Source: Taibaiella koreensis
Lineage (GTDB): Bacteria; Bacteroidota; Bacteroidia; Chitinophagales; Chitinophagaceae
Length of the DNA: 64,000 nucleotides
Reading direction: 5' to 3'
NCBI RefSeq assembly: GCF_003545715.1
Contig: NZ_QVNU01000003.1
Location: 558,001 to 622,000 of the forward strand
In this document: positions 7,575 to 17,269 of the stretch, piece by piece
Position numbering within the stretch: the first letter of the stretch is position 1
How the letters are laid out: each line of letters starts with the position of its first letter
The notes under the pieces: generated by a model
What the model was told of the DNA's origin: nothing
Seen by the model: the letters and a program-made list of their open reading frames with translations, nothing else
Database searches by the model: none
Translations under genes and position numbers: made by a program

Positions 7575-8345
7575 ATGGAAAAAGAAGAAATGGATGCGTT
7601 GCATCTGCAATACCGGTTGATGCGACGACAACAGCAATGGACGGCAGGAAGCCGGGATAACAGCCGGCTGGATCATCACCTGGGCTACCTCGCTTACCTG
7701 TCGGAGGTTGGTAACTATTGCATTTTGATCTTTGATATTCAGCTGGGGGCTTATGTATATGCCTCTGCCAATTTTCGCGACATAACAGGCCTGGATCCCC
7801 ATAGCCGCACGACGGGCAGCGGGCAGCTGTACGGGCTGGTACATGCAGATGATTACCCCGCTTTGATGCGCCTTTGCGTCGATACGCTGAAATTCCTTAA
7901 TGGTATAAAAGAGCAATACCGGAAGGACTATAAGCTCCTTAGCGAATACCGGTTGGCGACCAGTACGGCCGGCTATGTACTGGTGACCGAACGTTGGCAG
8001 CTACTGGAGCTGGACAGTAGGGGTAATCCCTGGCTGGCATTGAGTATACTGGATCTTTTGCCCGGTAGGGCCGGCGCCTCAGGTGTGAAAGGCTGGGTAG
8101 TCAATTCGAGGAGCGGTGAGGTCGTCCCTCATCTGTCGGCAGCGCCGGAAGCCCAGCTCACGCGGCGGGAGCACGCCATCCTGAAGCTGATGCATAACGG
8201 CTGCCTGTGCAAGGAGATCGCCGCTCACCTGGGGATCAGCATTCATACCGTACATACACACCGGCAGCGCATACTGGCCAAGCTGGGCGCGGGTAATGCG
8301 ATAGAAGCTATCAATGCAGGCCGGGACAGGGGACTGCTCGGTTGA
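7575..8345 (+). CDS. PAS-like / LuxR-type HTH transcriptional regulator
   Basis: This 256-residue protein joins an N-terminal PAS-like sensor region (about residues 40-165; CILIFDIQLGAYVYAS and LVHADDYPALM resemble the PAS_3 core) to a C-terminal LuxR/GerE helix-turn-helix (about residues 193-250: LTRREHAILKLMHNG, CKEIAAHLGISIHTVHTHR, ILAKLGAGNAIEAI). It lacks a receiver domain, so the signal is probably a small molecule or redox state sensed by the PAS domain. It is convergent with the C25 protease gene, and no target is indicated. The same layout is common in Bacteroidota. Confidence 0.85.
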   Translation: MEKEEMDALHLQYRLMRRQQQWTAGSRDNSRLDHHLGYLAYLSEVGNYCILIFDIQLGAYVYASANFRDITGLDPHSRTTGSGQLYGLVHADDYPALMRLCVDTLKFLNGIKEQYRKDYKLLSEYRLATSTAGYVLVTERWQLLELDSRGNPWLALSILDLLPGRAGASGVKGWVVNSRSGEVVPHLSAAPEAQLTRREHAILKLMHNGCLCKEIAAHLGISIHTVHTHRQRILAKLGAGNAIEAINAGRDRGLLG

Positions 8346-8467
8346 GCTGGTGATTGTACGGATATGCCAACTGCCAGTACATGCAACTCATTTTTGTATA
8401 GCGCTTGTTGCTACGATAGTGTTGCCTTGCCGTCATTTTTTGCTGACATTCTTCCGATACGAGAAGC

Positions 8468-10738
8468 TTACCGCATCACCTGGAAAGGAAGACTGGCCGT
8501 TGTCTGCTTGCCAGCCAGCCGCAGGAAATAGGTGCCGTTAGCTAGTGCTGAAAGGCTTATGGCACTATGTCCCGGTTTTACGATGCCTTCCCGTATCAAG
8601 ACCCCGGTAGCGCTATAGCAGGAGTAATGGCAATCTTCTTTCAGCTGTGCAATATTCAGCATAGTGCTTGCCGGGTTTGGGTATAAGTAAACGGATTCCT
8701 GTTGCTGCTTTGTTTCGTCAACGCCTACGCCATCGATCACCCTGATAAAGCCGGTATAGGGTTTATAGTCATCGGCCGAAACGGTTACCCATATTGTATC
8801 CAGTACAGTAAGGGCCTGGAAAGCATGCGTGCTGCTGCCACCCGCAGCGGTTGCAACGGAAAGAATACTATCGGGATAGTAAAGCACTGCTTTGGCGCCG
8901 GCGACATTGATATTCAGGTCAAGCTGGGTCGCATTGCGGTTAATGGTTGCCGGGTGGGTAACGACAAGGGAAGCCGGGGCCTTGGTATGCAGCTTCACCG
9001 ATGGGTCGCCAAAAAGCACCCAGGTATCGGTCATATCTTCGCCACCGCTGGCATAGGCATCGTTCATGGCCATTACGCTGGTGGTAGTGAGCGATCCGAT
9101 GGGTTTTTGCCTGGTATCTGTTCCATCTGTAAGCAGGTCGACATAGGCGTCCTGGGCGAGCATGGGCGGATCCCAATACTGGTTGATGGTGCTGAAGAAA
9201 GCCGCGATAGCGCCGGTCGGCTTACCGGATGTGGCATGCGCCTGGCGCAGCAATTGTTCGCCGAGGCAGGTCTGGTTTTCAAACTCGCCGGAAACGCAGG
9301 CTACGCCCCATACCAGCGGCCAGGCGCCATTATCGTTGGTAAGTTGTGGTACATCACCGACGCTGAAGCCGGAGGTCACCAGGAAATCGTAGGAGCCATG
9401 ACCGCAATAATTGACGATCGTTGTGCCGGCATTCAGCTGATCTTTCAGGTTGCCGGCATTGGGGTCGCCGGCGGCATCGGCGCCACCATGGCTGCCATCA
9501 TACAGTTCGGCTACCTGCGTATAAGCGCCGGTTGCATTCATCAGCTTGCTGCGGATATTGCGCATGTGTTCCCAATCAAATTCATTATTGTCGCCCGGCC
9601 CTTCGTTGGAAGCTACACCGGCCGCATATTTGTACCAGGGCTGGTTCTGGACAGGTGTCTTTTCATAAGCCAGGATACGGTCCAGTTGTACTTTAAGCTC
9701 ATTATTGGTATTGGCAGAAAGGCGGCCGACCATAAGGTCGGGATAATGATCATTGCCCGATACATAGCCGAAAGCGGCGTCGGAAGGCCCTGCCAGGTTG
9801 GCCGCATGCATGGGAGCGATGTCGGTATTGTCGCCCACGAGCACCACATAGCTCAGGTTAAACGGAATGTACTGGCGCTTGATATACTGTTGTATGTTGG
9901 CGGCAGAAGGGCCGCCGGTTAAGGTATCTGTCTTTAATATGTGGGTACGGATGCCCAGCATGTTTTTCCAGCGGATAAAGGGCGCCAGGGTTTCGAGGTA
10001 CTTGTCCGGTGTAACAATCAGCATGCGGCCACTGGCCGGAATAGCGGCAAAGCGGGTCTCCTGTGTACTGGCCGGTTCCTGTCCGTAATTAAGAAAATGA
10101 TTCCTGAAGATGCTTTCCCATTCAGCGCTTGCGGCGCTTTTTTTTTGTCCCGGTTCGGCAAAGCGCACTTCAATGATCATGTGGGTATGTACCGTAAGTT
10201 TACGGGTTACCGGATTGTATTGCAGCGGGGCTATAGCCAGCGCCTGGCCATATTGCTCACGCACCTGGTAAACGGGGCCCAGCGCCATGGTCGAAGCAGG
10301 ATAGTTCTCATTATGGCTGTATTCGGCTCCCTGTACCCTTGGACCGGGCTTGCGGTCGCGGCTGATATTGCCGAGGGAAGGCGCCAGCAGATAGCCTTCG
10401 TATGTTTTGGTCTCGGACTGGAGCAGGTTCACCTCCGCTTGTTTGCCCGAAGGTATTTGTATCGCGTAGCTAAGCCGTTGGAGGTCGGGGGCGCCCTGCT
10501 TCAGCAACTTTACACCTTTATCAAGGCCGGCGAGATAAGCGCCGGATGCTTCGTCGTAGCGAAGCGTTACCTTACCGGTATACAGCTCTATTCTTAGCAG
10601 GCCAGGGCTTACCGTAGTGGCAGTAATCCTGGTGGCGCCTTCTCCCAGCACCACATCGCCGGCGGCTTGCTGCCCATGCATTGTGAAGGAAAATAAAGAC
10701 AGGAGCAGGCAAGACAGCAAATAAAGACGCATATGCAT
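8468..10738 (-). CDS. Gingipain-like cysteine peptidase (family C25) with type A T9SS sorting domain
   Basis: A 756-residue secreted protease. It has a signal peptide (residues 1-22, ending near MHGQQ), a propeptide-like N-terminal region (about 25-225) and a C25 catalytic domain (about 235-590). The catalytic dyad is visible: His447 in NYCGHGSYDF and Cys481 in WGVACVSGEF. The following GKPTGAIAAFFSTINQYW block matches the gingipain core closely. A beta-sandwich (about 590-680) and a type A T9SS C-terminal domain (about 683-756, VYLYPNPASTMLNIAQL) follow, so the protein should cross the outer membrane by T9SS and be anchored or released. In-frame starts at MHMRLY and MRLYLL are both possible. 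No adjacent regulator or inhibitor gene is seen. Cleavage specificity (Arg or Lys) cannot be predicted. Confidence 0.93.
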   Translation of the reverse strand: MHMRLYLLSCLLLSLFSFTMHGQQAAGDVVLGEGATRITATTVSPGLLRIELYTGKVTLRYDEASGAYLAGLDKGVKLLKQGAPDLQRLSYAIQIPSGKQAEVNLLQSETKTYEGYLLAPSLGNISRDRKPGPRVQGAEYSHNENYPASTMALGPVYQVREQYGQALAIAPLQYNPVTRKLTVHTHMIIEVRFAEPGQKKSAASAEWESIFRNHFLNYGQEPASTQETRFAAIPASGRMLIVTPDKYLETLAPFIRWKNMLGIRTHILKTDTLTGGPSAANIQQYIKRQYIPFNLSYVVLVGDNTDIAPMHAANLAGPSDAAFGYVSGNDHYPDLMVGRLSANTNNELKVQLDRILAYEKTPVQNQPWYKYAAGVASNEGPGDNNEFDWEHMRNIRSKLMNATGAYTQVAELYDGSHGGADAAGDPNAGNLKDQLNAGTTIVNYCGHGSYDFLVTSGFSVGDVPQLTNDNGAWPLVWGVACVSGEFENQTCLGEQLLRQAHATSGKPTGAIAAFFSTINQYWDPPMLAQDAYVDLLTDGTDTRQKPIGSLTTTSVMAMNDAYASGGEDMTDTWVLFGDPSVKLHTKAPASLVVTHPATINRNATQLDLNINVAGAKAVLYYPDSILSVATAAGGSSTHAFQALTVLDTIWVTVSADDYKPYTGFIRVIDGVGVDETKQQQESVYLYPNPASTMLNIAQLKEDCHYSCYSATGVLIREGIVKPGHSAISLSALANGTYFLRLAGKQTTASLPFQVMR

Positions 10739-10827
10739 AAGCTTTCAGGTTTGAAGTTTAAAAATATGCATTTTTGAAAGAAATATATGATTGGCGCCGC
10801 GAAAACGCATAAAATCACATGAAAGGG

Positions 10828-11790
10828 TTAGCGCGCGATGCGGATCGTGATCAGCAGCAGGCTACCGATAATGGCCGGTACTACCAGGTTGAGCAGCCAG
10901 ATCATATAGCTGCCGGCCAGCACGGCCATACTGTTGGCGGCAAGGCCGGTGTCGGTAAACAGTAAGCCTGCGATATAACCCCTCACACCCAGGTCGGCCA
11001 GGAAAAACGAGGGGATCACCGTAATGAGCCAGAACATAAGTCCCGACAACAGGAAGCCCGCGCCCCAGGGCAGACCGGCGCCCAGCACATTGGCCAGCAG
11101 CAGGAACTGGAGGTTGTATACGCAAAAGCGGATAAAGGAGATGGCCAGCAGCTGCAGCAGTTCTTTGCGGGAATACCTTTTCAGAATGCGCACCGACACG
11201 ATGACCTTGCGCAGCCAGGGGCGGTGCTCGGCCCAGCCCGCAACGCGGTCAATACGCAGGTACAGCAGCAGCAGCAAAGCAGCGGAAAGCAATGCAGCGC
11301 CCAGGGCTATCCGTGGCCAGCTGCCTGGATAGGTAAAGTTAAAATAAACAAGCCCTGCGATGCCGAAGCCGTAAGTAATGAGGGTTTGCGACAGGTTGCT
11401 GATAAGTGTGGCAATGGCGGCACGCAGCTTGTTCTTGTCGTCGAGATAAAGGATACGTCCGGCAAAGTCGCCGATCTTATTGGGCGTGACCAGCGAAAAG
11501 GCAATGCCGGTGAGTGTCGAAGCGAAGGCCTTGCGAAAGGGCACCGGCTCTATCTTCTGCAGCAGCATTTTCCACTTGGCAGCCTCAAGCATCCAATTGG
11601 CTGGCGCCAATAGCATCACAGCCAGCAGCAGGAACTTGCTACCCTCCTGCCAGTGCCGTTTAAAGTCGGCCCATTGCCCGGTGAAATCCCCTTTGGCCTG
11701 TATCTGCCGGTAGATGAGCCAGAGCAACAGGAGCATCAGGGCAGGGGCGAGCACGTAATTAAGCCACTTTTTTTTGGTAATTTTGTTCAC
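10828..11790 (-). CDS. YbhN/lysylphosphatidylglycerol synthase-type integral membrane protein (UPF0104)
   Basis: A 320-residue inner-membrane protein with about eight hydrophobic segments, starting at YVLAPALMLLLLWLIY (about residues 12-30) and ending in LLNLVVPAIIGSLLLITI. The pattern GIAFSLVTPNKIGDFAGRILYL (residues about 90-112) is a signature of the LPG synthase transmembrane/YbhN family, which includes the flippase part of MprF and uncharacterised transporters. The cytoplasmic aminoacyl-transferase domain of MprF is absent, so it cannot make lysyl-PG itself; lipid or polyprenyl substrate transport is a guess. The start is GTG at 11790. It is divergent from ruvC with only 35 bases between starts, so both promoters must overlap there. 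Confidence 0.85.
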   Translation of the reverse strand: MNKITKKKWLNYVLAPALMLLLLWLIYRQIQAKGDFTGQWADFKRHWQEGSKFLLLAVMLLAPANWMLEAAKWKMLLQKIEPVPFRKAFASTLTGIAFSLVTPNKIGDFAGRILYLDDKNKLRAAIATLISNLSQTLITYGFGIAGLVYFNFTYPGSWPRIALGAALLSAALLLLLYLRIDRVAGWAEHRPWLRKVIVSVRILKRYSRKELLQLLAISFIRFCVYNLQFLLLANVLGAGLPWGAGFLLSGLMFWLITVIPSFFLADLGVRGYIAGLLFTDTGLAANSMAVLAGSYMIWLLNLVVPAIIGSLLLITIRIAR

Positions 11791-11825
11791 GTAATTGTAT
11801 TGCTTTCTGGCCTAAACCATTTGTC

Positions 11826-12395
11826 TTGTCGATCATCCTTGGTATTGACCCGGGTACCCTCCTTATGGGATACGGTATCATTTCCGCCGACAAAAGTAAC
11901 CTTTCCCTTGTCGAAATGGGTGTGTTGCACTTGTCTAAGTACAAAGACCACTCCGAACGCCTGCATTTCATCTTCGAAAGGGTAAGCGCATTGGTGCAGA
12001 TCCACCGGCCGGAAGTGGTTGCGCTGGAAGCGCCTTTCTTTGGCAAGAATGTGCAAAGTATGCTCAAGCTGGGCCGGGCTCAGGGAGTAGCTATGGCAGC
12101 TGCCATGGCACACGGCAGCCCTACGGTCGAATATGCCCCGCGTAAGATCAAGCAGGTGATCACCGGCAATGGCAACGCTTCGAAAGAGCAGGTATGGAAA
12201 ATGTTGCAGCACCAACTGGTCTTTAAGGAAGATCCCGGTTTTCTCGATGCGACCGACGCCGTGGCCGCGGCGCTTTGTCATCATTTTGAATGCCGGTCCG
12301 GTTTGGATGCCGGCAGGCAGAAGCCTGCTTCATCCGGTAAACGTGCTAAGGGCTGGGCGGCCTTTTTGGAGGCTAATCCGGACAGGATTAAATAA
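11826..12395 (+). CDS. ruvC: Holliday junction resolvase RuvC
   Basis: A 189-residue endonuclease that cuts four-way junctions made by RuvAB. The RNase H-like active site is present: Asp8 (LGIDPGT), Glu68 (ALEAPFFGKN), and Asp141 and Asp144 (DATDAVAAAL). The start is TTG at 11826, giving MSIILGIDPG; no ATG fits. The C-terminal tail (about residues 158-189) is a basic extension beyond the usual end. The gene is divergent from the YbhN-type gene and followed by metG after about 125 bases. RuvA and RuvB are not in this window. Confidence 0.95.
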   Translation: MSIILGIDPGTLLMGYGIISADKSNLSLVEMGVLHLSKYKDHSERLHFIFERVSALVQIHRPEVVALEAPFFGKNVQSMLKLGRAQGVAMAAAMAHGSPTVEYAPRKIKQVITGNGNASKEQVWKMLQHQLVFKEDPGFLDATDAVAAALCHHFECRSGLDAGRQKPASSGKRAKGWAAFLEANPDRIK

Positions 12396-12521
12396 AACTA
12401 CCTGCCTGAATGCCCGTAGAGCAGCTGTCAGGCTTACCCTTTCTGGCAGAAAGATACATAATCCCCCTCTTGTTGCGGTTTTAATTAATTAATTCCGATT
12501 TTTGCTGACTGTAAAAATACT

Positions 12522-14609
12522 ATGGCTAAAGATTATAAAAGAATTCTGGTCACGGCGGCATTGCCTTATGCCAACGGGCCTGTTCATATAGGACACCTGG
12601 CGGGCTGTTACCTGCCGGCAGATATTTATGTGCGTTACCAGCGCGCGCAGCGTCGCGATGTGCAATTTATTTGCGGCAGCGACGAGCATGGCGTGCCCAT
12701 TACGATCCGCGCCATGAAAGAAGGTGTTACACCACAGGATGTGGTAGACAAATATCATGCGCTGATCTCCGAGAGCTTCGGCAAAATGGGCATATCCTTC
12801 GATATCTACTCCCGTACCTCTTCTAAAGTGCATGCCCAAACCTCGCAGGCTTTCTTTAAAAAGCTTTACGACGAGGGCTTGTTCGAGGAGCGGGAAACAC
12901 AGCAATACTACGACGAGGAAAAGAAGATGTTCCTGGCCGATCGTTATATTATTGGTACCTGTCCCGTGTGTGGTAATGAGAATGCCTACGGCGATCAGTG
13001 CGAACGGTGTGGCTCTTCGCTTTCACCCGAACAGCTAAAGAATCCAAGGAGCGCGCTGAGCAATGCCGTCCCGGTAAAAAGGGCTACCAAGCATTGGTAT
13101 TTTCCCCTCAATCATTATGAGGCCTTTCTTAAAGAATGGATCGTAGAGGGAAAAAAAGACGAGTGGAAACCTAATGTATACGGTCAATGTAAAAGCTGGC
13201 TCGATAGTGGCCTCCAGCCCCGTGCCATGACTCGCGACAGCAACTGGGGTGTACCCGTACCGCTGGAAGATGCCGAAGGCAAGGTGCTGTATGTATGGTT
13301 TGATGCACCCATCGGCTATATCAGCGCCACCAAGGAGCTGCTGCCGCAGGGATGGGATGACTACTGGAAGCAGGACGATACCAAGCTGGTCCACTTTATA
13401 GGAAAAGACAATATCGTATTCCATTGCATCATTTTCCCCGCTATGCTAAAGGCGCATGGCGGCTTTGTGCTGCCCGACAATGTGCCGGCCAATGAGTTCC
13501 TCAATATCGAGGGAGAGAAGGTATCCACATCACGCGATTGGGCGGTGTGGGTGCATGAGTATGTGGAAGATTTCCCGGGAATGGAGGATACGCTGCGCTA
13601 TGTGCTCTGCGCCAATGCTCCCGAGACCAAAGACAATGACTTTACCTGGAAGGACTTCCAGGATCGGCACAACAGCGAGTTGGTGGCCAAGTTCGGCAAT
13701 TTTGTGAACCGGGCCATGGTGCTGATGCATAAGCTGTGTGGCGGACGGGTGCCGGCATTCCATGATGAAGTAAAGGAGGAGCGCGATCTGGAGCTGATCC
13801 GGGAGATCATGGCCTCCAAAAAGAAAGTAGAAGAGCTGATCGAAGGATACAAATTCAGAGATGCTTTATTTGAAGTGATCGAGCTGGCTGGCAAAGGGAA
13901 CAAATACCTGCAGGAGGTAGCGCCCTGGAACCTCTCCAAAACACCGGAAATGCAGGCTGAGAACCAGCTGCTGATCGACAACTGCCTGCATATATGCCTG
14001 CAGCTGACCGCTAACCTGGCCATCCTGTCCCATCCTTTCCTGCCCTTTACCGCCCGGAAAATATGCCACCTGCTGAAAGTGGTGGATAAAATGCTGGACT
14101 GGGAGCATGCCGGTAAAATGGACCTGCTGCGTACAGGCTATCCCTTGCGCGCGCCGGAACTACTATTCCGTAAGGTCGAGAATGAAGAAGTAGAGCAGCA
14201 AAAGCAAAAGCTTGAAGCACGCAGCGCAGCGGTGAAAGCCGCCCAGCCTGCTCCGCCGCAGGCCGTGGCTGCCGAACCGAAACCATTGATCGCCTTCGAT
14301 GATTTTGCAAAGGTCGAGCTGCGTGCCGGAACAATACTGGCAGCCGAAAAGGTGCCGAAGGCCGACAAATTGCTCCGGCTGGAAGTAGATATGGGAACCG
14401 AAAAGAGAACGATCGTATCGGGCATCGCCCAGCATTATGCACCGGAGGCCATTGTCGGGAAGCAGGTGACCGTAGTGGTCAACCTGGCGCCACGTAAGAT
14501 GAAAGGCATCGAAAGCGCCGGTATGATCCTGATGGCGGAAGATGTTACCGGCAAGCTGGTATTTGTAGCGCCCGTTGAGGCTGTTGAGGCCGGCAGCGAG
14601 GTGCGGTAA
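12522..14609 (+). CDS. metG: Methionyl-tRNA synthetase
   Basis: A 695-residue class I aminoacyl-tRNA synthetase that charges tRNA-Met. It carries [14 protein letters not shown] with the HIGH signature (about residue 22), a zinc-binding knuckle ([18 protein letters not shown], about 147-164), and the second signature as KVSTS (about 333) in [11 protein letters not shown]. The anticodon-binding helices follow. A C-terminal EMAP/Trbp111-like tRNA-binding domain (about 590-695: [33 protein letters not shown]) completes the long E. coli-type form. An alanine- and proline-rich linker joins the last two parts. It is probably a single-gene unit. A perfect hairpin overlaps its stop codon. Confidence 0.98.
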   Translation: MAKDYKRILVTAALPYANGPVHIGHLAGCYLPADIYVRYQRAQRRDVQFICGSDEHGVPITIRAMKEGVTPQDVVDKYHALISESFGKMGISFDIYSRTSSKVHAQTSQAFFKKLYDEGLFEERETQQYYDEEKKMFLADRYIIGTCPVCGNENAYGDQCERCGSSLSPEQLKNPRSALSNAVPVKRATKHWYFPLNHYEAFLKEWIVEGKKDEWKPNVYGQCKSWLDSGLQPRAMTRDSNWGVPVPLEDAEGKVLYVWFDAPIGYISATKELLPQGWDDYWKQDDTKLVHFIGKDNIVFHCIIFPAMLKAHGGFVLPDNVPANEFLNIEGEKVSTSRDWAVWVHEYVEDFPGMEDTLRYVLCANAPETKDNDFTWKDFQDRHNSELVAKFGNFVNRAMVLMHKLCGGRVPAFHDEVKEERDLELIREIMASKKKVEELIEGYKFRDALFEVIELAGKGNKYLQEVAPWNLSKTPEMQAENQLLIDNCLHICLQLTANLAILSHPFLPFTARKICHLLKVVDKMLDWEHAGKMDLLRTGYPLRAPELLFRKVENEEVEQQKQKLEARSAAVKAAQPAPPQAVAAEPKPLIAFDDFAKVELRAGTILAAEKVPKADKLLRLEVDMGTEKRTIVSGIAQHYAPEAIVGKQVTVVVNLAPRKMKGIESAGMILMAEDVTGKLVFVAPVEAVEAGSEVR

Positions 14610-14629
14610 CAGGCTGCTGCGTTACCGCA
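14602..14629 (+). terminator. Hairpin overlapping the metG stop codon
   Basis: A perfect 9-bp stem, TGCGGTAAC (14602-14610) with GTTACCGCA (14621-14629) and a 10-base loop, contains the TAA stop of metG in its left arm. There is no T tract, so termination is uncertain. It might instead protect the 3' end. Confidence 0.45.
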
Positions 14630-14699
14630 AAGCATACTATATTCATATTCAGAATCATATAAATCAGTACTTTTAACCCAATTCATCCTTCTTTTCTTT

Positions 14700-16061
14700 A
14701 TGAAAAAGAAAACCCTGTGGTGGCTTACCGGCATCCTGATCCTTATCGTTATTCTGTTGTTGGTGCTCAAAGGCACAGGGGCGCTTGGCGGCGGCGAAGG
14801 TACCCGCGTGGCCGTGGATACCGCCAATGACAGGACGATTATCGAAACGGTAAGCGCCAGCGGCAAAATATACCCGGAAACGGAAGTAAAGATAAAACCA
14901 GATGTCAGTGGCGAGATCGTTGAGCTGCCGGTATTGGAAGGCGACTCTGTAGTGAAGGGGCAGCTGCTGATCAAGATCAACCCGATCATCTACAATTCAG
15001 CAGTAACACAGGCTGAGGCCTCCATGTTCCAGAGCCGTGCCGGCGTGAACAACGCCAGGGAGCTGGTAGCCCAGGCCAAAGCACAGATGGAGCGGACCAA
15101 AGCCAACTTTGACCGCAACAAAGAGCTGTTTACCGGCAAGGTGATCAGCAGGATGGAATACGAGCAGGCGGAGGCCGACTACTTGTCGGCCAAAGCGAAC
15201 TACGAGGCGACGCAAGCCAATGTCGCCGGTGGTAACTATGGTGTGACGGGTGCCCAGGCCAATCTGACCCAGGCCCAGGAAAATCTTCGCCGTACCACCA
15301 TTACCGCACCGACCTCCGGCATCATTTCCCAACTGCTCGTCAAAAAAGGGGAGCGGGTGGTCGGTACCGCACAGATGGACGGTACGCAGATCCTTACCAT
15401 TGCCAACCTGGGCCGTATGGAGGTTCGCGTCGATGTGAGCGAAACGGATATTCCTAAGGTGAGCGTTGGCGACACCAGCTTAATCGAAGTGGATGCCTTC
15501 AGGGGACGTAAATTTAAAGGCATCGTATCCAAGATATCGGTGTCGAGCGTACAATTGAATTCTGCTACAACTACGGCCGCAACCAGCTCTTCTACCGACC
15601 AGGTAACCAATTATACCGTGCACATCTTTATATTGCCCGAATCTTACGCTGGCCTGCGTACAGAGTTGGGCAAGGGCCAATTCCCTTTCAAGCCAGGAAT
15701 GAGCGCCGGTGTGGAGATACAGACCCGCAAAGAGAACGGTATCCTTTCTGTGCCCATCAATGCGGTAACGACGCGCGACTTGCCCGATTCCCTGAAGAAA
15801 AAGAATGCCTCATCAATGACCGATGTGAGCAACGATATACGCCAGGTATTATTTGTCTATAATAAAGACAGTAAAACAGTGATCCTGCGTGATGTGAAGA
15901 CCGGTATACAGAACAACGAATTTATACAGGTCACTTCGGGCCTGAAGAAAGGGGATGTGGTTATTGTTGCTCCCTACGGCGTGGTGGCCCGTACCCTCCA
16001 GGACAAGTCGAAAGTAAAGGTGGTGCCGCGCAACCAGCTTTACGAAGTGAAAGAAGAATAA
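14700..16061 (+). CDS. Efflux RND/MacA-type periplasmic adaptor (HlyD family)
   Basis: A 453-residue membrane-fusion protein. It has an N-terminal transmembrane anchor (about residues 5-26), a biotinyl-lipoyl-like half motif (VKIKPDVSGEIVELPVLEGD), a long alpha-helical hairpin (about 100-200, Ala/Gln/Glu rich), the second lipoyl half (TITAPTSGIISQLLVKKGERV), then the beta-barrel and membrane-proximal domains. Such adaptors join an inner-membrane pump (MacB-like ABC or RND) to TolC. No pump or TolC gene is adjacent here, so the partner must be elsewhere or outside the window. A Ser/Thr/Ala-rich insert (around residues 285-302) is unusual and probably a surface loop. Confidence 0.88.
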   Translation: MKKKTLWWLTGILILIVILLLVLKGTGALGGGEGTRVAVDTANDRTIIETVSASGKIYPETEVKIKPDVSGEIVELPVLEGDSVVKGQLLIKINPIIYNSAVTQAEASMFQSRAGVNNARELVAQAKAQMERTKANFDRNKELFTGKVISRMEYEQAEADYLSAKANYEATQANVAGGNYGVTGAQANLTQAQENLRRTTITAPTSGIISQLLVKKGERVVGTAQMDGTQILTIANLGRMEVRVDVSETDIPKVSVGDTSLIEVDAFRGRKFKGIVSKISVSSVQLNSATTTAATSSSTDQVTNYTVHIFILPESYAGLRTELGKGQFPFKPGMSAGVEIQTRKENGILSVPINAVTTRDLPDSLKKKNASSMTDVSNDIRQVLFVYNKDSKTVILRDVKTGIQNNEFIQVTSGLKKGDVVIVAPYGVVARTLQDKSKVKVVPRNQLYEVKEE

Positions 16062-16082
16062 TTTACCGATGCTAACCAGATA

Positions 16083-16111
16083 GCAACCGCCGCCGGTACG
16101 GCGCCGGTTGC
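16083..16111. repeat. GC-rich hairpin before the SAM hydroxide adenosyltransferase gene
   Basis: GCAACCG (16083-16089) pairs with CGGTTGC (16105-16111), with a further GCCG/CGGC pairing inside. It lies 20 bases before the downstream ATG and 21 bases after the adaptor gene stop. It could be a terminator remnant or a translation-control hairpin; no T run is present. Confidence 0.45.
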
Positions 16112-16131
16112 CATCTCATTGCTATCTTCAG

Positions 16132-16914
16132 ATGATCATAACCCTTTTGTCAGATTTTGGATACCAGGATAATTTTGTAGGCGTAGCGAAAGGTGTTTTA
16201 CTACAACGTTTACCGGTGGCACGGCTGATCGATCTCAATCACGAAGTAGAGCCGTTTCACCTGCTGCAGTGCAGCTACCTGCTGAAGAGCGCCTACGCCA
16301 ATTTCCCGGCCCGCACCGTGCATTTATCCCTCTTCGATATTATGCACCGGAACCCGGCATCGCTCCTCGTGACGGAAATCGACAACCAGTATATCGTCAG
16401 CGCCGACAACGGGCTGCTGCCGCTTACCTTCAATGCCCGGCTGGGCAAGGTACATGTGCACGACCGTATCGTGGGCTCCTACCTGGAATGGCTGACCCTC
16501 GCCGCCGACTTTATTGCAGGGCTGGAACAAAATGATTTTAATATAGCCGGCCTCAGTACCGTGACGCCCAAAGTACATCCGGCACGGCTGCAGGCTGTGG
16601 TAAAAGATAATTCAATAGAGTGCCAGGTGATCCATATCGATCGCTACGAAAATGTGGTCATTAACCTTACCCGCGATGAGTTTGAGGCCCAGCGTCGCGG
16701 TCGAAAGTTCCGTATCCAGATCATAAGGGACATTCTTACCCATATCAGCAACGACTATTCCGATGTGCCGGTAAGTGAAAAGCTATGCCTTTTCAACAGC
16801 GCCGGGTATATGGAGATCGCGATCAACCAGGGTAAAGCCTCCTCGCTGCTGGGACTGCGCCTGCATAACGAACGCCAGCTGATTTACCAGAATATAAAGA
16901 TTGAGTTTCTATGA
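16132..16914 (+). CDS. S-adenosyl-L-methionine hydroxide adenosyltransferase (DUF62)
   Basis: A 260-residue protein of the fluorinase/chlorinase superfamily. Its usual members hydrolyse SAM to adenosine and methionine. The start MIITLLSDFGYQDNFVG and the segments IDLNHEVEPFHLLQCSYLLKS and YIVSADNGLLPL are family hallmarks (the conserved Asp of LLSDFG, the SADNG loop). The C-terminal domain holds ECQVIHIDRYENVVINL, typical of the hydroxide-adding branch and not the fluorinase. The ATG at 16132 fits the family; a TTG at 16108 would add eight unlikely residues. It overlaps the next gene by four bases (ATGA), so the two are translationally coupled. Its physiological role is unknown. Confidence 0.9.
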   Translation: MIITLLSDFGYQDNFVGVAKGVLLQRLPVARLIDLNHEVEPFHLLQCSYLLKSAYANFPARTVHLSLFDIMHRNPASLLVTEIDNQYIVSADNGLLPLTFNARLGKVHVHDRIVGSYLEWLTLAADFIAGLEQNDFNIAGLSTVTPKVHPARLQAVVKDNSIECQVIHIDRYENVVINLTRDEFEAQRRGRKFRIQIIRDILTHISNDYSDVPVSEKLCLFNSAGYMEIAINQGKASSLLGLRLHNERQLIYQNIKIEFL

Positions 16915-17207
16915 TCGTCCGTATTGTAAAAATGACCTTCCGGCCAGAGGCTGTTCCCGCCTTTCTGGCGCTTTTTGAGGAGCGAAAAGAGCAGATCCGG
17001 CATTTTGAAGGTTGCCGGCACCTGGAGCTATGGCAGGAGGCCGGTAGCGAGACCGTGTTTTTTACCTATAGTCACTGGACCAATGAAGCCGCGTTGGACC
17101 ACTACCGCTTTTCTGCCTTTTTTAAAGATACCTGGGGCCATACCCGTGCACTATTTGCAGACAAAGCGCAGGCCTGGAGCCTAACGCAACGCCATATTCT
17201 CCCCTGA
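16911..17207 (+). CDS. Antibiotic biosynthesis monooxygenase (ABM)-like small protein
   Basis: A 98-residue ferredoxin-like fold protein. It starts MIVRIVKMTFRPEAVPAFLALFEERKEQI and contains FEGCRHLELWQEAGS and YSHWTNEAALDHYRFSAFFKDTW, the pattern of the dimeric ABM/YgiN group. Members include cofactor-free quinol monooxygenases and haem-degrading enzymes; the reaction here is not known. The start overlaps the stop of the SAM hydroxide adenosyltransferase (ATGA at 16911-16914), so the pair is an operon and may work on the same product, although nothing in the residues proves it. Confidence 0.85.
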   Translation: MIVRIVKMTFRPEAVPAFLALFEERKEQIRHFEGCRHLELWQEAGSETVFFTYSHWTNEAALDHYRFSAFFKDTWGHTRALFADKAQAWSLTQRHILP

Positions 17208-17261
17208 ACGGCGCTATTACCAAAACGTTAAATACGCGTAGGGCTTTTAATCGAGATTGGT

Positions 17262-17269
17262 TATATTTG
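17262..17269 (+). promoter_or_regulatory. Candidate -7 element (TATATTTG) for the first secreted-protein module
   Basis: TATATTTG fits the Bacteroidota TAnnTTTG -7 box. No clear TTTG is found 19 bases upstream. It would give a leader of about 125 bases before the ATG at 17400; that leader contains a GC-rich hairpin (GCAGCC at 17349-17354 with GGCTGC at 17359-17364). Confidence 0.35.

Noticed and set aside
8702-9922. A 406-codon open frame opposite the C25 protease
   Set aside because: It lies wholly inside the strongly supported protease gene on the other strand, has no family features, and arises from the biased codon use.
16108-16131. TTG at 16108 as the start of the SAM hydroxide adenosyltransferase
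   Set aside because: It adds eight residues not seen in the family; the ATG at 16132 gives the typical MIITLLSDFG.
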